Source: Phallus indusiatus (lineage: Eukaryota; Basidiomycota; Agaricomycetes; Phallales; Phallaceae). From it: a DNA stretch of 64,000 nucleotides. Numbering within the stretch: the stretch's first letter is position 1; each line of letters begins with the position of its first letter. Of the stretch, positions 63,201 to 64,000 are shown piece after piece. Under the pieces are notes generated by a model that worked only from the letters and a program-made list of their open reading frames with translations, had not been told where the DNA came from and did no database searches. The stretch is from assembly GCA_027605045.1 (NCBI GenBank), contig JAQFWX010000054.1, forward strand, positions 186,001 to 250,000. The letters run 5' to 3'. Position numbers and translations under genes: made by a program.

Positions 63201-64000
63201 CGGGCGAACAAGTCTCGGGCGTGAGCCCAATGAGGAGAAACTACTAGGCGTATCGCGCCCATCCCGCTCAGATGACGATCTCGAGCCTTGGGATTGAGAG
63301 GGAATAGACCATGAACCAGAACCATTGGGCGATCGTTTTGCGTTAAACGCGGACGGACCATGGCTAAAACTTCGGTCTTGCCCTACTGGATATAATTGCA
63401 TCGGTGATCCACTTATAGGACTCGGATGGTGATAACTAGAAGTATCGGAACCCGAACCAGACCCAGTATGTGAACTCGCCCCTCCCCATACTCTTCCAAC
63501 CTTCTCGTAGGCTTTCTTACCCAGACCCAAGGCCTTGGCACCAGCATTATTTGTGAGCGATGTAGCTGCTTGACGGATATGACCCGCTGAGCTTGATAGA
63601 GACGAATTGGAGGGCGATCGCACACGACTTTGCATCTGACGAACATAGCTCACAGCATTTAAATCTGTTATACTTGCGTCAGATGTAAGAGGTGTTCTGA
63701 TATGGGTTGAGCTATAGCTGGTGGACGACGTAGAAAGTAATGAGGGGGATGACGTTGACGCCTGAGCGACCGGAGACGGAGAAGGCGAGGGTGTACGATG
63801 AGAAGGATTGGCCCATGCTGCTAGACGACCTCGTAAATTGTTGTTTTTCGGAGGATGAATGACAATCGAAGCAGGGGAAATACCACATCCTTGATTGGTA
63901 ATTGGTGTGTCGGTTGCATTAGCTGCCGAAGCGAATGAAGTAAAAGGTACAGAGTTGGTTGATGCATGAGAAGAAGATACATGGGGATGATAGTGATGCA
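60230..64000 (-). CDS. Rho GTPase-activating protein, 5' end outside window, frame broken once
   Basis: Open from the right edge. Introns at 62927-63024, 62817-62873 and 62673-62729; the last is stop-free and 57 nt, so it hides inside an open frame. A serine-rich N-terminus leads to the RhoGAP domain: IPALIYRCVQHLHRWGLEEEGLFRISG with the arginine finger in GLFRISG, then FKAYLRELPDVILTRTL and MPLSNLLLVFCPSL. The roughly 800-residue tail is disordered, acid- and serine-rich, and ends EEEDWASAVLSI. At GGGG 61403-61406 the frame shifts by -1 (VRGAAPK to ANKSSHSK). This joins the upper part to the 378-codon lower part, which would otherwise look like a separate gene. The target GTPase is unknown. 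Confidence 0.85.

Overview
The window is nuclear DNA from a basidiomycete fungus, probably Agaricomycotina. Genes are packed on both strands, nearly all split by introns of about 37-110 nt (mostly 45-65 nt) with GT..AG ends and a few GC..AG ends. The proteins are typical fungal housekeeping products. Exon models were built by hand. For every complete multi-exon model the summed exon length was checked against the reading frame.

Layout: 1-362 5' end of a DNA polymerase kappa gene (-), divergent from INCENP (+, 574-4011); glutathione S-transferase (-); Cti6-like PHD protein (-), divergent from threonine deaminase ILV1 (+); exosome RRP43 (+); lysyl-tRNA synthetase with a mitochondrial-type leader (+); family-2 glycosyltransferase (+); USE1 SNARE (-), divergent from FGAM synthase ADE6 (+); unknown conserved protein (-); COG2 (-); SmD3 (-); a five-exon single-pass membrane protein (-); a small unknown gene (+); COG3 (+); RRN5-like factor (-). 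From 35.2 to 39.1 kb is a gene-poor, repeat-bearing stretch. It holds a candidate three-exon gene at 37.6 kb and an inverted, eroded copy of the antizyme/paraoxonase junction. Then come MPP-beta (-), a KEN-box protein (+), a paraoxonase-like membrane protein (-), ornithine decarboxylase antizyme (-) divergent from VPS8 (+), an Ariadne-type RBR ubiquitin ligase (+), a putative mitochondrial helical-repeat protein (+), an unknown protein (-), a gelsolin-domain protein (-), and a RhoGAP running off the right edge (-).

Most genes are unrelated housekeeping functions. Membrane traffic is over-represented: USE1, COG2, COG3 and VPS8 act in Golgi-ER retrieval, intra-Golgi tethering and endosomal tethering. 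INCENP and the KEN-box protein point to mitosis; gelsolin and RhoGAP point to actin control.

Three things stand out. First, the antizyme gene keeps a +1 programmed frameshift at TTT-TGA-C. Second, twelve small contractions of homopolymers or dinucleotide runs break nine otherwise well-conserved genes. This looks more like consensus error than biology and affects any automated annotation. Third, part of the antizyme/paraoxonase locus was copied in inverted orientation about 5 kb away.
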